DNA of 22,299 nucleotides from Acidobacteriaceae bacterium (GCA_003156235.1 PMGP01000060.1:1-22299), one strand, 5' to 3'; positions 7,868 to 16,414 are shown, numbered from the stretch's first letter. Notes: generated by a model from the sequence alone, not told the origin. Translations and numbers: made by a program.

Positions 7868-10633
7868 TTGAAGATCGTCTTATTGCCCCTTTTTCTTTTT
7901 TGGTCTGTTGTGATTGGTGCCGCGCAGACAGCCTCTCTTGGCGGCCGCGTTCTCGAACAGACCGGCGCTGCGGTGCCCGACGCTGTAGTTACTCTTCTGG
8001 GTCCGCAATCAAGTACATTCAGTATTGTTACCGCGACGGATGGGTCATATGAATTCAGTTCGCTGGCGGCTGGATGGTATGAGGTTTCTGCCTCCGCGCC
8101 GCAACTCGCCACGGTGCGGCCGGTACGTATTGCGCTCACTGTAGGCCGGATAAAATTGGACCTGCAACTCCACATCGTTCGGGTTGAGCAGGAGGTAAAG
8201 GTGGGAGACGCCGACGCGCCTTCTGTCAACACTGATAGCGCAGGCAATGCAGGATCCGTGATTATTAGTGGCGATGACCTCAACGCACTGGGTGACGACG
8301 CGCAGGACTTGCAGGCGGATTTGCTGGCGTTGGCGGGACCGGCAGCCGGGCCCAATGGCGGAGCGATCTACATTGATGGATTCAGTAACGGACAGATGCC
8401 CCCGAAAGAGTCCATTCGCGAAGTTCGCATCAATCAAAATCCGTTTGCCCCCGATTATGACAAGTTGGGTTATGGCCGTATCGAGATATTCACGAAACCG
8501 GGCTCAACCAAGTGGAAGGGCACGCTCGGGTTCAACTACTCCAACGACATTTGGAATTCACGAAATCCATACTCGACGGAGAAGGCGCCACTTCAACTGC
8601 AAGAGTATGAAAACTCGTTTGGCGGACCGCTCGGCCACAAGACTTCTTTCAACATGGATCTGGAACGTCACGCGGTAAACAACGGATTTATCTCGAACGG
8701 CATAGAACTGAATCCTGCGACACTTGTGCCGGAGCCATTCAACACGGTTAAGCTCACTCCGCAACGTCACACGCTGGTCAGTCCGCTGGTCGACTATCAA
8801 CTCACATCGGTCGACACACTTAGCCTGCGTTACAACTTCACACATGCAAGCGTAAATGGCGCTGGAATTGGCGGCTTCGACGTTCCCTCGCGTGGATATT
8901 TGCTGAACAACGGGTTCCAAACGGTGCAGGTTTCAAACACCCTAGCCAGCAAGTTGTGGATCAATGAGACGCGATTCCAATACTTCCGTTGGTCCATGAC
9001 AACCGATCCAACAAGTGCCGCTCCCATGGTCCAGGTACTAGGTGCATTTAATAGCGGCGGTGCCAGCGTTGGACAGGGCGCCGATACACAGAATGACTAC
9101 GAGCTTCAGAACTACGTTTCGTGGATACGCGGTGCGCACGCATGGCGTTTCGGGGCTCGACTGCGGGAGGCGCATGAGAACAGCGTCGCTCGGAACAACT
9201 TCAACGGAACATTCACCTTTACATCGATCGACACATATCGGCAAACTCTGCTGGGTACTTCAGGATACGGCCCGTCGCAATTCTCGCTTACAACGGGACA
9301 ACCGCAATTGGCAGTGGGACAGTTCGACGCCGGTATCTTCTGGGGCGACGAATGGAGAGCACGTCCCAACCTTACGATCAACTATGGTCTTCGCTACGAG
9401 TTGCAGACGAATATCGGAGACCGGGCAGACTTTGCGCCACGTGCAGGCATTGCTTGGGCGCCTCGGAATACCAGGAACGGCAGAACGACCGTGTTACGGG
9501 CTGGCTTCGGCATCTTCTATGACCGCTTTCCACTCTCCGGGGTGTTGACTGCGCGGCGGTTCAACGGCGTCGTGCAGTCTCAATACTCGGTGTCGTCTCC
9601 CGCCTTTTTTCCATCGGTTCCGGATGTCGCTTCGTGGGCGAATCCTGGGACGCCGCAGGTAACGTGGAAACAGGACGCCGGGATGCGAGCGCCGGCTACT
9701 CTTCAATCTGCCTTTACCGTTGAGCAACAGGCCACACAGACAACAACACTCGCCCTGACTTATACGCACTCTCATGGACCTCGTCAGTTGCTCTCGATTG
9801 TGGAAAACGCAGGCACGGTGTCGCCAACGTTCATCATGACCTCGTCCGGGCTGTACAACCAAAATCAATTGATTGCGAACGCCCGGACCAAGCCCTCAAA
9901 GCAGGTGTCTCTATTTGGCTACTATGTGTTTAACCACGCCAGCAGCAATACCGACGGTCTGGGAACGTTTCCTGCGAATCCGAACGACGACAGCGGCGAG
10001 TACGGACCGGCAGCGACAGACATCCACCATCGCTTTCTGTTGGGCGGCTCATTGCAGATGCGCGGAAACATTCGAATCAGCCCTTACACAATCATCCAAT
10101 CGGGCGCGCCTTTCAACATCACAACAGGCGAGGATCGTTATGGTACAATGCTCTTTAACAGCCGGCCAGGCATCGCCGACAGCGCTGGCCCCGGCATCAT
10201 CGCAACGTCGTACGGGTTGCTCGATCCAAACCCTCCGAATGGAGAAGCAATTGTGCCGCGCAACTTTGGCAGGGGGCCTGGACAAGTCACGGTAAATCTG
10301 CGCGTGGGAAAGACCATCGGCCTGGGGCCGTTAAAGGGCGGTGGTTCGGCAAAAAGCGATAGCGATGCACAAATCAACGCCGCGAACATGTCGGCGCCGG
10401 GCGGACTGCGCGGACTGTTTAGTGCGCCGTCATCGGATCGTCGCTTCGGCGTGACGGTTTCGATGTCCGCCAGGAATCTGCTCAACCATAACAACCCAGG
10501 CCCGATCATTGGCGACATCACTTCATCGCTATTTGGACATGCGAATCAGATAGCTGGAAATCCAAACATGGAAGGCTTTCTGGAGAACGCCAATAATCGA
10601 CGCCTGGAGTTGCAAATCAAGTTTTTGTTTTGA
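7868..10633 (+). CDS. Oar-like TonB-dependent receptor 2
   Basis: The 921-residue outer-membrane receptor begins at a TTG codon, supported by a GGAG nine bases upstream (7855-7858) and by the signal peptide that follows (MKIVLLPLFLFWSVVIGAA, cleaved near AQ). A carboxypeptidase-regulatory-like domain covers about residues 24-105 (GGRVLEQTGAAVPDAVVTLLG, DGSYEFSSLAAGWYEV). A plug-like segment includes AIYIDGFSNGQMPPKESIREVRINQNPFAPDY and RIEIFTKPGSTKWKG, and is more compact than in the two other receptors. The barrel ends in ELQIKFLF with a terminal phenylalanine. Near residues 820-850 a glycine/alanine-rich insert (GGGSAKSDSDAQINAAN) interrupts the last strands. The hairpin before it and the weak start codon suggest lower expression than the upstream gene. 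Substrate unknown; pairing with a secreted phosphodiesterase is the only clue. Confidence 0.9.
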   Translation: MKIVLLPLFLFWSVVIGAAQTASLGGRVLEQTGAAVPDAVVTLLGPQSSTFSIVTATDGSYEFSSLAAGWYEVSASAPQLATVRPVRIALTVGRIKLDLQLHIVRVEQEVKVGDADAPSVNTDSAGNAGSVIISGDDLNALGDDAQDLQADLLALAGPAAGPNGGAIYIDGFSNGQMPPKESIREVRINQNPFAPDYDKLGYGRIEIFTKPGSTKWKGTLGFNYSNDIWNSRNPYSTEKAPLQLQEYENSFGGPLGHKTSFNMDLERHAVNNGFISNGIELNPATLVPEPFNTVKLTPQRHTLVSPLVDYQLTSVDTLSLRYNFTHASVNGAGIGGFDVPSRGYLLNNGFQTVQVSNTLASKLWINETRFQYFRWSMTTDPTSAAPMVQVLGAFNSGGASVGQGADTQNDYELQNYVSWIRGAHAWRFGARLREAHENSVARNNFNGTFTFTSIDTYRQTLLGTSGYGPSQFSLTTGQPQLAVGQFDAGIFWGDEWRARPNLTINYGLRYELQTNIGDRADFAPRAGIAWAPRNTRNGRTTVLRAGFGIFYDRFPLSGVLTARRFNGVVQSQYSVSSPAFFPSVPDVASWANPGTPQVTWKQDAGMRAPATLQSAFTVEQQATQTTTLALTYTHSHGPRQLLSIVENAGTVSPTFIMTSSGLYNQNQLIANARTKPSKQVSLFGYYVFNHASSNTDGLGTFPANPNDDSGEYGPAATDIHHRFLLGGSLQMRGNIRISPYTIIQSGAPFNITTGEDRYGTMLFNSRPGIADSAGPGIIATSYGLLDPNPPNGEAIVPRNFGRGPGQVTVNLRVGKTIGLGPLKGGGSAKSDSDAQINAANMSAPGGLRGLFSAPSSDRRFGVTVSMSARNLLNHNNPGPIIGDITSSLFGHANQIAGNPNMEGFLENANNRRLELQIKFLF

Positions 10634-11117
10634 TAGCTTGATACTTAGGAAATCCAAGATCAGGCTATTTTGCGCGATTTTTGCCGAAAGCATATTTGAC
10701 AACACACGACTTCGCGCGTAAGGCTTATTCTGAGGAAGGCCTGATTATTCCCTGAGAATGCCGATAATTCGCACTGTCAAGGCGGTGAGGGTGGAAGTTC
10801 GACGCTATTCTGTCGCTCCTGAGCCAGATTACATGGCGAGAAGAACAAATGCGTGAAATGAACAGCTTCTGCGGCAGGAAATCCGTGCGATTCGCTGCCA
10901 TCCTTGCTCCGCTCGTCTCATCGAACGCCCTCCAGGTCCATTGTGTCGAAACCTACCGGCGTTGCTGTAACCTGTGACGACCGCCGCGAGTCCCATGCCG
11001 GACTCTCATCTCGCCACCCTCCACGGTGTTGAAGATGTTACCATCATTGCAGTCATGGTTTTATGTGGTGTTTGCGAATCAGGCGAAACGGAGGATTTTG
11101 TTGATTATAAATAGGTT
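10634..11117. other. Gene-free stretch between receptor 2 and tRNA-Gly
   Basis: No convincing gene is seen in these 484 bases. A 42-codon frame (10849-10977) has no good ribosome site and is treated only as a curiosity. No clear intrinsic terminator follows the receptor. Just before the tRNA, TATAAA (11106-11111) lies at the right distance for a -10 element, but no -35 match was found. Confidence 0.5.
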
Positions 11118-11192
11118 GCGGGAGTAGTTCAGTGGTAGAACGTCAGCTTCCCAAGCTGAATGTCGCCGGTTCGATCCCGGTCTCCCGCTCCA
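11118..11192 (+). tRNA. tRNA-Gly (anticodon CCC)
   Basis: The 75 bases fold as a standard cloverleaf. The acceptor stem GCGGGAG (11118-11124) pairs with CTCCCGC (11182-11188), followed by discriminator T and an encoded CCA. The D-arm contains AGTTCAGTGGTAGAAC, the anticodon stem TCAGC/GCTGA encloses the loop TTCCCAA, giving anticodon CCC that reads GGG, and the T-arm holds GGTTCGATCC. The encoded CCA and all stems are intact. It is convergent with glpC, whose stop lies 65 bases downstream. No integrated element or attachment-site duplicate is visible next to it. Confidence 0.97.
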
Positions 11193-11256
11193 AAAATCAA
11201 CAGCAGGCCGCCTGAGACTGCAAACCGCGCACCGTCTCTGCTCCAGACCATCCGAT

Positions 11257-12474
11257 TCACCTTCCTGTTTTTTGCTCGCCGTAGGCCTGCAACAGAATCT
11301 CCGCCGGATGGATCGCCTTGAAGGTGGTTCCATGTTCGATCTGCATCTGGCAGGTAGCGCACTCCGTGGCAACCATCTGCGGTTGCACGGCGTCGATGCT
11401 CGCGAATAACTCCTTGCCGATCTCCATGGAGACCTGATACTTCTCCTGCTTGAAGCCATAGGTGCCGGACATGCCGCAACATCCGGCATCCATATCTTCA
11501 ACGGTGACGCCTGGTATGAGGCGCAATAAGTGATACCACGGGCGTCCGATGCCCTGTGACCTCTGGTGACACGGCGCGTGATATGCCAACCGCAGATCGG
11601 TGAGCTGAAAGTTGATGTTGAGTTTTCCCGCATCCAACTGCTCCACGAGTAACTCAGCAAGGTCGTAGGTACGGCCGGCGATCTTTTGCGCAGCGCCGGC
11701 AAACTCTTCTTCGTCTACAAGGGCTCCGCCGAATCCCGTCTTCAGCATGTGTCCGCAACTGGAGCAGGCAGTCACGATGCGCAACCCCGAGTCAACCTGC
11801 TGGGCCAAGGCCTTGACGTTGGCTCGAGCCACCGCGCGCGCCTCCGCCGCATTGCCGTTGGCCATGGCTGGAACTCCGCAGCACTCCGTTGATGCAACTT
11901 CCGCAGTCAGGCCGTTGCGCTCAAGCAACTCAATCACCACCCTGCCAAGATCGGGCCGGTTGTAGCGAATGAAACAGCCGGGAAAGAAGATCACCCGCTG
12001 CGACTCCTTTTCGGCAATCGCGGGCGAGCGCAAATTCGGCCGCGTGTAGCTGGGAAATTTGCGTTGCGGCGTGATCTGCATGAGCTTCGACATAAGAAAA
12101 CGCGCCGGCTTGATGGAGAGCGCAAAGTTGGAGAGCGCGGGCAGAATGGTCGTCAATCTGCCCAGCAAGCCGGGTCGCGCAAACCACCAGTCGCGCAGGC
12201 CGCGTACCAGCGGCTTGCGGTGCTCCGCCTTGGCGCGCGCAATCATCTCTGAAACGTTCACCTGATGGGGACACGCGAGATCGCAACGATGACATCCGAG
12301 GCAGTACTCCACCCACTCCGTGTCGGTGGAGATGCCTTCGCGGCGCAGCCTTTCCAACTCCGGCCCCAAGCGCTTGGGACCGGGATACTGGGTATGAACG
12401 GCCAGCACCGGGCACACGGCGTTGCACAAGGTACACTTCAGGCAGTTATCAATCGCCAAGTCATCGAGCCGCAT
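11257..12474 (-). CDS. glpC: Glycerol-3-phosphate dehydrogenase subunit C, iron-sulfur electron carrier
   Basis: The 405-residue product (E. coli GlpC is 396) carries electrons from the GlpAB catalytic dimer toward the membrane quinone pool. Two ferredoxin-type cysteine clusters are intact: Cys11, 14, 17, 21-Pro (CLKCTLCNAVCP) and Cys58, 61, 64, 68-Pro (CLGCHRCDLACP). Two CCG-type domains follow, with CCGVPAMANGN and CACSSCGH-like residues in the first, and HAPCHQRS, CCGMSGTYGF and CATCQMQ in the second. The start at 12474 is chosen because it gives the standard N-terminus MRLDDLAIDNCLKC; a frame to 12579 only overlaps glpB further. It overlaps the end of glpB by 14 bases, so the two are probably translationally coupled. 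It is the last gene of the glpABC unit and faces the tRNA. Confidence 0.95.
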   Translation of the reverse strand: MRLDDLAIDNCLKCTLCNAVCPVLAVHTQYPGPKRLGPELERLRREGISTDTEWVEYCLGCHRCDLACPHQVNVSEMIARAKAEHRKPLVRGLRDWWFARPGLLGRLTTILPALSNFALSIKPARFLMSKLMQITPQRKFPSYTRPNLRSPAIAEKESQRVIFFPGCFIRYNRPDLGRVVIELLERNGLTAEVASTECCGVPAMANGNAAEARAVARANVKALAQQVDSGLRIVTACSSCGHMLKTGFGGALVDEEEFAGAAQKIAGRTYDLAELLVEQLDAGKLNINFQLTDLRLAYHAPCHQRSQGIGRPWYHLLRLIPGVTVEDMDAGCCGMSGTYGFKQEKYQVSMEIGKELFASIDAVQPQMVATECATCQMQIEHGTTFKAIHPAEILLQAYGEQKTGR

Positions 12475-13564
12475 GGTTTCCTCTTGTGGACGCTGCGAGA
12501 TTCCCCGCGCGGTAACCTGTGAGAATGTGCAGGACGTCGCCGTGATGGTCTTCGCCAGAGTGCGGGAACGACCCGGCAATGAAAAGATTACGCGCCATCA
12601 CAGAGCCTGTTGAAGTAAGCGGCCTCATCTGCTGGTCGCGGCCTGCATATTCATTGCCCAGAGGACTAACAGAGCGCCGCCCGGTGGCCAGCACCGCGCT
12701 CTGGCAATGCAGATTCATCGGGCGGCCCGGACAGGCAACTCGCAGTCCAGTGCATAAGCCGTTGTGTATTTCCACTTGCTCGACGGGGAATCCGCGATAA
12801 AGCTCCACGCCGATCTTGTGAAGATAACTCTCCAAACGATGATAGACGCGCAGGCCGGGAATGGATGGAGGCAGCGTAGTAATCTCGCCCACCGTGCAAC
12901 CAAGTTCGCGCTCGAATTCAGCAATTTGCTCATCGGACGACTCCAGCCCCAGGATGCCGGGCACCAGGATGCGCGCAAATCCGGATGCTGCCGTTCGTAA
13001 GGAGTTAATAAGTTCCTCGCGGAATGTCGGATCGCGATCAAAGCACTGTGCGATGCGCAAGGTAGTTACTGGAATTCCCATCTCGCGCGTGAGAGAGATT
13101 TGCCTCGCCGTATAAGTGCAGCTGGAACTAATCAAGTGCGCCTGCTCGGTGAGCCGTTCGGCCATGAAGTTTTCATCGAAGCAGGATAGTCCTCGAACGC
13201 CAACTATCGCGGTGGAGATTCCTTCACGTGGCTCGGCGTTCCACAGCGTGAGGGGCGCAAGCGCCACGCTCTCTAAGTCGCCAAGAATCGACGGAAGAGC
13301 ACGCGTGGTGGAGATATCGCCCGCGTATGGGCAGCCGGCAAGACGCGTTAGTTTGCAAAATAACGCGATTGCCTCTTTAAGTTCCAGCTCAGCAGATGCC
13401 CTCAGGATCTCCTGCGCCTTCAACCATCCGGGCCCGGTGACAAACGAGCCCGGCCCGGTCGAAACCAGCGCGACTTTCAGCTTGCGATGCGCGGCCACGC
13501 CGGCCGCGACAAGGCCGGAGAGCCCCGCGCCCACAACCACAACGTCGTAGCGATCAGTTCCCAT
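12461..13564 (-). CDS. glpB: Glycerol-3-phosphate dehydrogenase subunit B, flavoprotein
   Basis: The 367-residue product is a flavoprotein subunit that passes electrons from GlpA to GlpC. An N-terminal Rossmann dinucleotide motif is clear (DVVVVGAGLSGLVAAGVAA, residues about 7-25). The C-terminus has the characteristic NLFIAGSFPHSGEDHHGD segment followed by ILTGYRAGNLAA, which closes the flavin site. It is some 50 residues shorter than the E. coli protein (419), with no sign of a break. The start ATG lies inside the last codons of glpA (11-base overlap) and its stop lies inside glpC, so all three subunits are made from one tightly packed transcript. Assignment rests on both sequence and position. 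Confidence 0.9.
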   Translation of the reverse strand: MGTDRYDVVVVGAGLSGLVAAGVAAHRKLKVALVSTGPGSFVTGPGWLKAQEILRASAELELKEAIALFCKLTRLAGCPYAGDISTTRALPSILGDLESVALAPLTLWNAEPREGISTAIVGVRGLSCFDENFMAERLTEQAHLISSSCTYTARQISLTREMGIPVTTLRIAQCFDRDPTFREELINSLRTAASGFARILVPGILGLESSDEQIAEFERELGCTVGEITTLPPSIPGLRVYHRLESYLHKIGVELYRGFPVEQVEIHNGLCTGLRVACPGRPMNLHCQSAVLATGRRSVSPLGNEYAGRDQQMRPLTSTGSVMARNLFIAGSFPHSGEDHHGDVLHILTGYRAGNLAASTRGNHAAR

Positions 13565-15188
13565 CTTGCTTACCCGAATTCGCGCGTAACGGCTGATCCG
13601 CGCCGTACAGATAGTGGTTGAGTTCCAGTTGCTCGACCTGCTGGCCTTGGTGGATAAATGATTGCCCCTTGGAACGCTCGTGAAGATAGGCGGAGAATTC
13701 GGTGGCTGCTTCCGATGCCGTCCAGCGGTGAGTCTGATAGCCGGCTAACATGGCTTTGTATCCGCAGAACGTACCCTGGCAAGGTCCAAAGCCTAGACGC
13801 GTTCGCCGGCCAACGTCGCTGATGGTATAAGTTGGGACCGGAGTGGAGTCGCTCAGGACATATTCCAATTCGCCGCGAGTTACTAACTCACATTCGCAGA
13901 CTAACTCGGCCAACTCGGGCCGCGCTTCGATGGCCTGGATAACTCGCCTTGTTTCATGCCCAAGACGGCGCTCCATCTTTTCCGCCACTGGATGCGGCAG
14001 CACATGAAGAACGCGATGGTGCGTCTTGCGGTCGACGGAGGGCCGCAACGGCGTCTTATCCGTTGTGCATTCCGCATCTACCCCGAGTTTCTTCGCTGCA
14101 CAATCGCAGGTTACGGCGGCCATCAGGCGATAAGTAGTGAGCTTGCCGCCGACAATGGAAATAAAGCCGCTCACTCCGTCCCGTGTCTGGTGATCAAGCA
14201 GCGCAAATCCGCGGCTGATCTCGCGGCCATACGCCGCCTCCGCCGTCTTGGGCGCATACAACGGCCGAACTCCGCAGAAGATGCGCAGGATGCGCGCGTC
14301 CACAAGTCCGGGAATCATTTCATCGCCTAGCCGCAGAAGGTTATCGACATCCTCAGGCGAAGCAGACAATCCATCCGGTCCGGGCACGCGAATCGAAGAT
14401 GTACCCAGAATGCACACCGGGCCGGCAGGCACCAGGATGTCGGCATCGCTGGACTTGCGGCAGCGATTGATGACGCGGCGATTCAGCCGGTGATTGAGCA
14501 CCAGCAGCGTTCCCTTATCGCAGAGCACGGGCACATCGACGCCGGCCATGGCTGCAATGCCCTGCGCCCAGCCTCCTGCGGCGTTGATCACCACCTCGCA
14601 GGAGATTTCGTCTTCCTCGCCGCTGCGCGTATTGCGATAGCGAACTCCGCGCACACGCCCGTCTGCGGAGAGAATGGAAGTTACTTCACTGTAGGTCAGG
14701 AAGCGCCCGCCGCGCGCAACCGCAGCTTCAAGATTTGCGAGCACCAGCCTGAAAACATCGACGTGCGCATCCGGACACGTGAATGCGCCAAGAATGTCCG
14801 CCGCCAGGTTCGGCTCCAGCTCGCGCGCTTCTTCACGGCTCAGCCTATGGCTGCGAATGCCAACCTCGCCGGCAGCGCGCCACCACTGTTCGAAGAATGC
14901 AGGGTCATCCTGGGCACACTTGACAAAAATTCCCCCAACCTCATCCACGCAATGAGGCGCAACGGCCTTGATGATGCGGTTTTCCGCGACGCACTCGCGC
15001 GCTGTGTCAGGGTCCTTGACAGCGTAGCGGCCGCCGGAGTGCAACAGACCGTGGCAACGCCCGGTAGCTCCGTTGGCGATGTCTCCCTGCTCCAGCAGGA
15101 TGGCGGAGATGCCGCGCAAACTCAGGTCCCAAAGAATGCCGGCCCCTGTTGCGCCTCCGCCTATAATCACAACCTGCGTCGCTTCCAT
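13554..15188 (-). CDS. glpA: Glycerol-3-phosphate dehydrogenase subunit A, catalytic FAD subunit
   Basis: The 544-residue product (E. coli GlpA is 542) oxidises sn-glycerol-3-phosphate to dihydroxyacetone phosphate. The start at 15188 is preferred because the FAD-binding motif VVIIGGGATGAG begins six residues in and an AAAGG lies a suitable distance upstream; the frame to 15518 adds residues with no family match. Visible family segments include RCHGLLHSGGRYAV, NAAGGWAQGIA, CGVRPLYAP and IVGGKLTTYRLMA. A C-terminal BFD-like [2Fe-2S] domain is intact with Cys431, Cys433 (CEC) and Cys470, Cys475 (CQGTFC). It is the first gene of glpABC. A promoter and a possible attenuator lie in its 380-base leader, and the divergent gene encodes the antiterminator GlpP, pointing to induction by glycerol-3-phosphate. 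Confidence 0.96.
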   Translation of the reverse strand: MEATQVVIIGGGATGAGILWDLSLRGISAILLEQGDIANGATGRCHGLLHSGGRYAVKDPDTARECVAENRIIKAVAPHCVDEVGGIFVKCAQDDPAFFEQWWRAAGEVGIRSHRLSREEARELEPNLAADILGAFTCPDAHVDVFRLVLANLEAAVARGGRFLTYSEVTSILSADGRVRGVRYRNTRSGEEDEISCEVVINAAGGWAQGIAAMAGVDVPVLCDKGTLLVLNHRLNRRVINRCRKSSDADILVPAGPVCILGTSSIRVPGPDGLSASPEDVDNLLRLGDEMIPGLVDARILRIFCGVRPLYAPKTAEAAYGREISRGFALLDHQTRDGVSGFISIVGGKLTTYRLMAAVTCDCAAKKLGVDAECTTDKTPLRPSVDRKTHHRVLHVLPHPVAEKMERRLGHETRRVIQAIEARPELAELVCECELVTRGELEYVLSDSTPVPTYTISDVGRRTRLGFGPCQGTFCGYKAMLAGYQTHRWTASEAATEFSAYLHERSKGQSFIHQGQQVEQLELNHYLYGADQPLRANSGKQDGN

Positions 15189-15354
15189 ACCGTGCCTTTC
15201 AAATTGACCGCGAACACACCGCATCGCAAACCACGCGGCAACGCGGAAGCATCCTGGCGCAACAAGCACGAATGCCCTTGCGTCGTCCGATAGAAATCTG
15301 CGGAAGAAAACAGGATAGTGGCCAGCATCTCGACACACTCCAGCCAATGCGCGT

Positions 15355-15388
15355 TGAAACACATGCCTGGATATCTGGATTTGTTTCA
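15355..15388 (-). repeat. 7-bp inverted repeat in the glpA leader
   Basis: TGAAACA (15355-15361) and TGTTTCA (15382-15388) are exact inverted copies 20 bases apart, around a GATATC centre. It lies about 170 bases upstream of glpA and would be within the transcribed leader if the promoter at 15576-15605 is used. It could be an RNA hairpin or a protein-binding operator. Confidence 0.35.
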
Positions 15389-15464
15389 GAAAGGCAAGAG
15401 CCTGGACCTTGAGAGAAATTCCAGACGACAGAAGCAAGGATCGGATCGCAGCCATTCTGAACGC

Positions 15465-15494
15465 AAAAACCAGTTGCCTAATGCAGCACTTGGT
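15465..15494 (-). terminator. Candidate GlpP-responsive attenuator in the glpA leader
   Basis: On the minus strand ACCA-AG-TGC, an 8-base loop, then GCA-AC-TGGT form a seven-pair stem with a symmetrical 2x2 internal loop, immediately followed by a run of five U residues (15469-15465). It would lie about 76-105 nt downstream of the predicted glpA transcription start and about 280 nt before the start codon. In Bacillus, GlpP prevents termination at hairpins in glp leaders. This is a weak hairpin, so the role is inferred from position and the neighbouring glpP gene. Confidence 0.4.
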
Positions 15495-15575
15495 CCTGAC
15501 TTCTTCAGCAGCATCCAATTACCCGCTCGTGCTGTCTCAGGCACTCTTCACGAAACGGCGTGGACTTACTGACAC

Positions 15576-15605
15576 ATCATCTATCAATTCAATGAGCGCT
15601 GTCAA
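15576..15605 (-). promoter_or_regulatory. Predicted glpA promoter
   Basis: On the minus strand a perfect TTGACA (15605-15600) is followed after 18 bases by GATGAT (15581-15576), four of six matches to the -10 consensus. Transcription would start near 15569 and give a leader of about 380 nt. It is divergent from the predicted glpP promoter about 85 bases away. Confidence 0.5.
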
Positions 15606-15688
15606 GCCGCGGGCAAAGTATCGTCAGGTGCATAGCCGAGCCATGCATGCGCCTCCGCAGACAATAACTGCCCTGGAATCACTTCGCC

Positions 15689-15718
15689 TTGCCTCCGTTG
15701 ATGGGCAACGCCTATAAT
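15689..15718 (+). promoter_or_regulatory. Predicted glpP promoter
   Basis: TTGCCT (15689-15694), 18 bases, then a perfect TATAAT (15713-15718) lie upstream of glpP, giving a start near 15725 and a leader of about 105 nt. Confidence 0.5.
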
Positions 15719-15829
15719 GATTTTTCTGGAGCCAATCACAGACAGATGCACGCAAGGGCATGGATGCTCACACGTTCCAGAGGCGATATTTCACCTTCCG
15801 GTTGGCCTGAAGGAGAACAGATAATTATC

Positions 15830-16408
15830 ATGCAGGCTCCGCAAACTCCATTACGGATATTCTTCCGTGAAACTCCCATCATTCCTTCCGTGCGCCATGT
15901 TGAACATCTGGATCAGGCAATTGCCGCGCACGGCAAGATCGTCTATCTACTCACCGGCGATCTGGAAAACTGCGAGGGAATGATCCGGAAGATTCTCGCC
16001 TCGGACAAGCTCCCCATGGTCAATCTCGATCTGCTCAATGGCTTCTCGCGCGACAAATACGCTGTGAACTATCTAAAACATTGTGGCGCGCGCGGTATCA
16101 TTTCAACGCACTTGGACCCACTGCGTCATGCGCATAGCATCGATCTCTATGCGATCCAGCGAACTTTTCTTCTGGATAGCGGGGCCAAGAACACCATTAC
16201 CAATCAATTGAAGAATTCACCCGTGGACGCGCTTGAAGTGCTGCCTGCTCCGGTTGCGCCCAAACTGCTGGATAGTGTGCGCGCCATCTCGCCGGACATC
16301 CCGGTAGTGGGCGGCGGGCTGATCTACACCCTGAAGGAGGCCGAGGATCTCTTGTTGCAAGGCCTCGATGCTGTCTCCATCGGCAATCCGCAGATGTGGA
16401 TCAGCTAG
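15830..16408 (+). CDS. glpP: Glycerol-3-phosphate-responsive antiterminator
   Basis: The 192-residue product has the same length as Bacillus subtilis GlpP and matches it along its length. Recognisable segments are TPIIPSVRHVEHLDQAI, MVNLDLLNGFSRDKYAVNYL, ARGIISTHLDPLRHA, LYAIQRTFLLDSGA, VDALEVLPAPVAPKLLD, PVVGGGLIYTLKEAEDLL and GLDAVSIGNPQMW, all typical of this TIM-barrel-like RNA-binding protein. GlpP binds glycerol-3-phosphate and leader mRNA, letting polymerase pass a terminator. Divergent position from glpABC, with a possible attenuator there, supports this. The start is slightly uncertain: the AAGGAG ribosome site (15810-15815) lies 14 bases before the ATG, longer than usual, and an ATT codon at 15824 would be better spaced. 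An upstream frame to 15689 starts before the predicted promoter -10 and is rejected. Confidence 0.93.
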   Translation: MQAPQTPLRIFFRETPIIPSVRHVEHLDQAIAAHGKIVYLLTGDLENCEGMIRKILASDKLPMVNLDLLNGFSRDKYAVNYLKHCGARGIISTHLDPLRHAHSIDLYAIQRTFLLDSGAKNTITNQLKNSPVDALEVLPAPVAPKLLDSVRAISPDIPVVGGGLIYTLKEAEDLLLQGLDAVSIGNPQMWIS

Positions 16409-16414
16409 CCATCA

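Noticed and set aside
10720..10760. Possible terminator after receptor 2 (TTCTGAGGAA ... TTCCCTGAGAA)
   Set aside because: The arms do not pair without shifts and mismatches, and no U-run follows.
11118..11192. tRNA-Gly as an integration site for a mobile element
   Set aside because: No integrase, no repeat of the tRNA 3' end and no transposase genes occur in the window.
14490..15293. 267-codon plus-strand open frame opposite glpA
   Set aside because: glpA on the other strand is intact with all FAD and iron-sulfur motifs; the antisense product has no recognisable features.
15189..15518. 110-residue N-terminal extension of glpA
   Set aside because: The FAD motif should be close to the N-terminus, the length without the extension matches E. 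coli, and the extension would cover the leader with the proposed regulatory elements.
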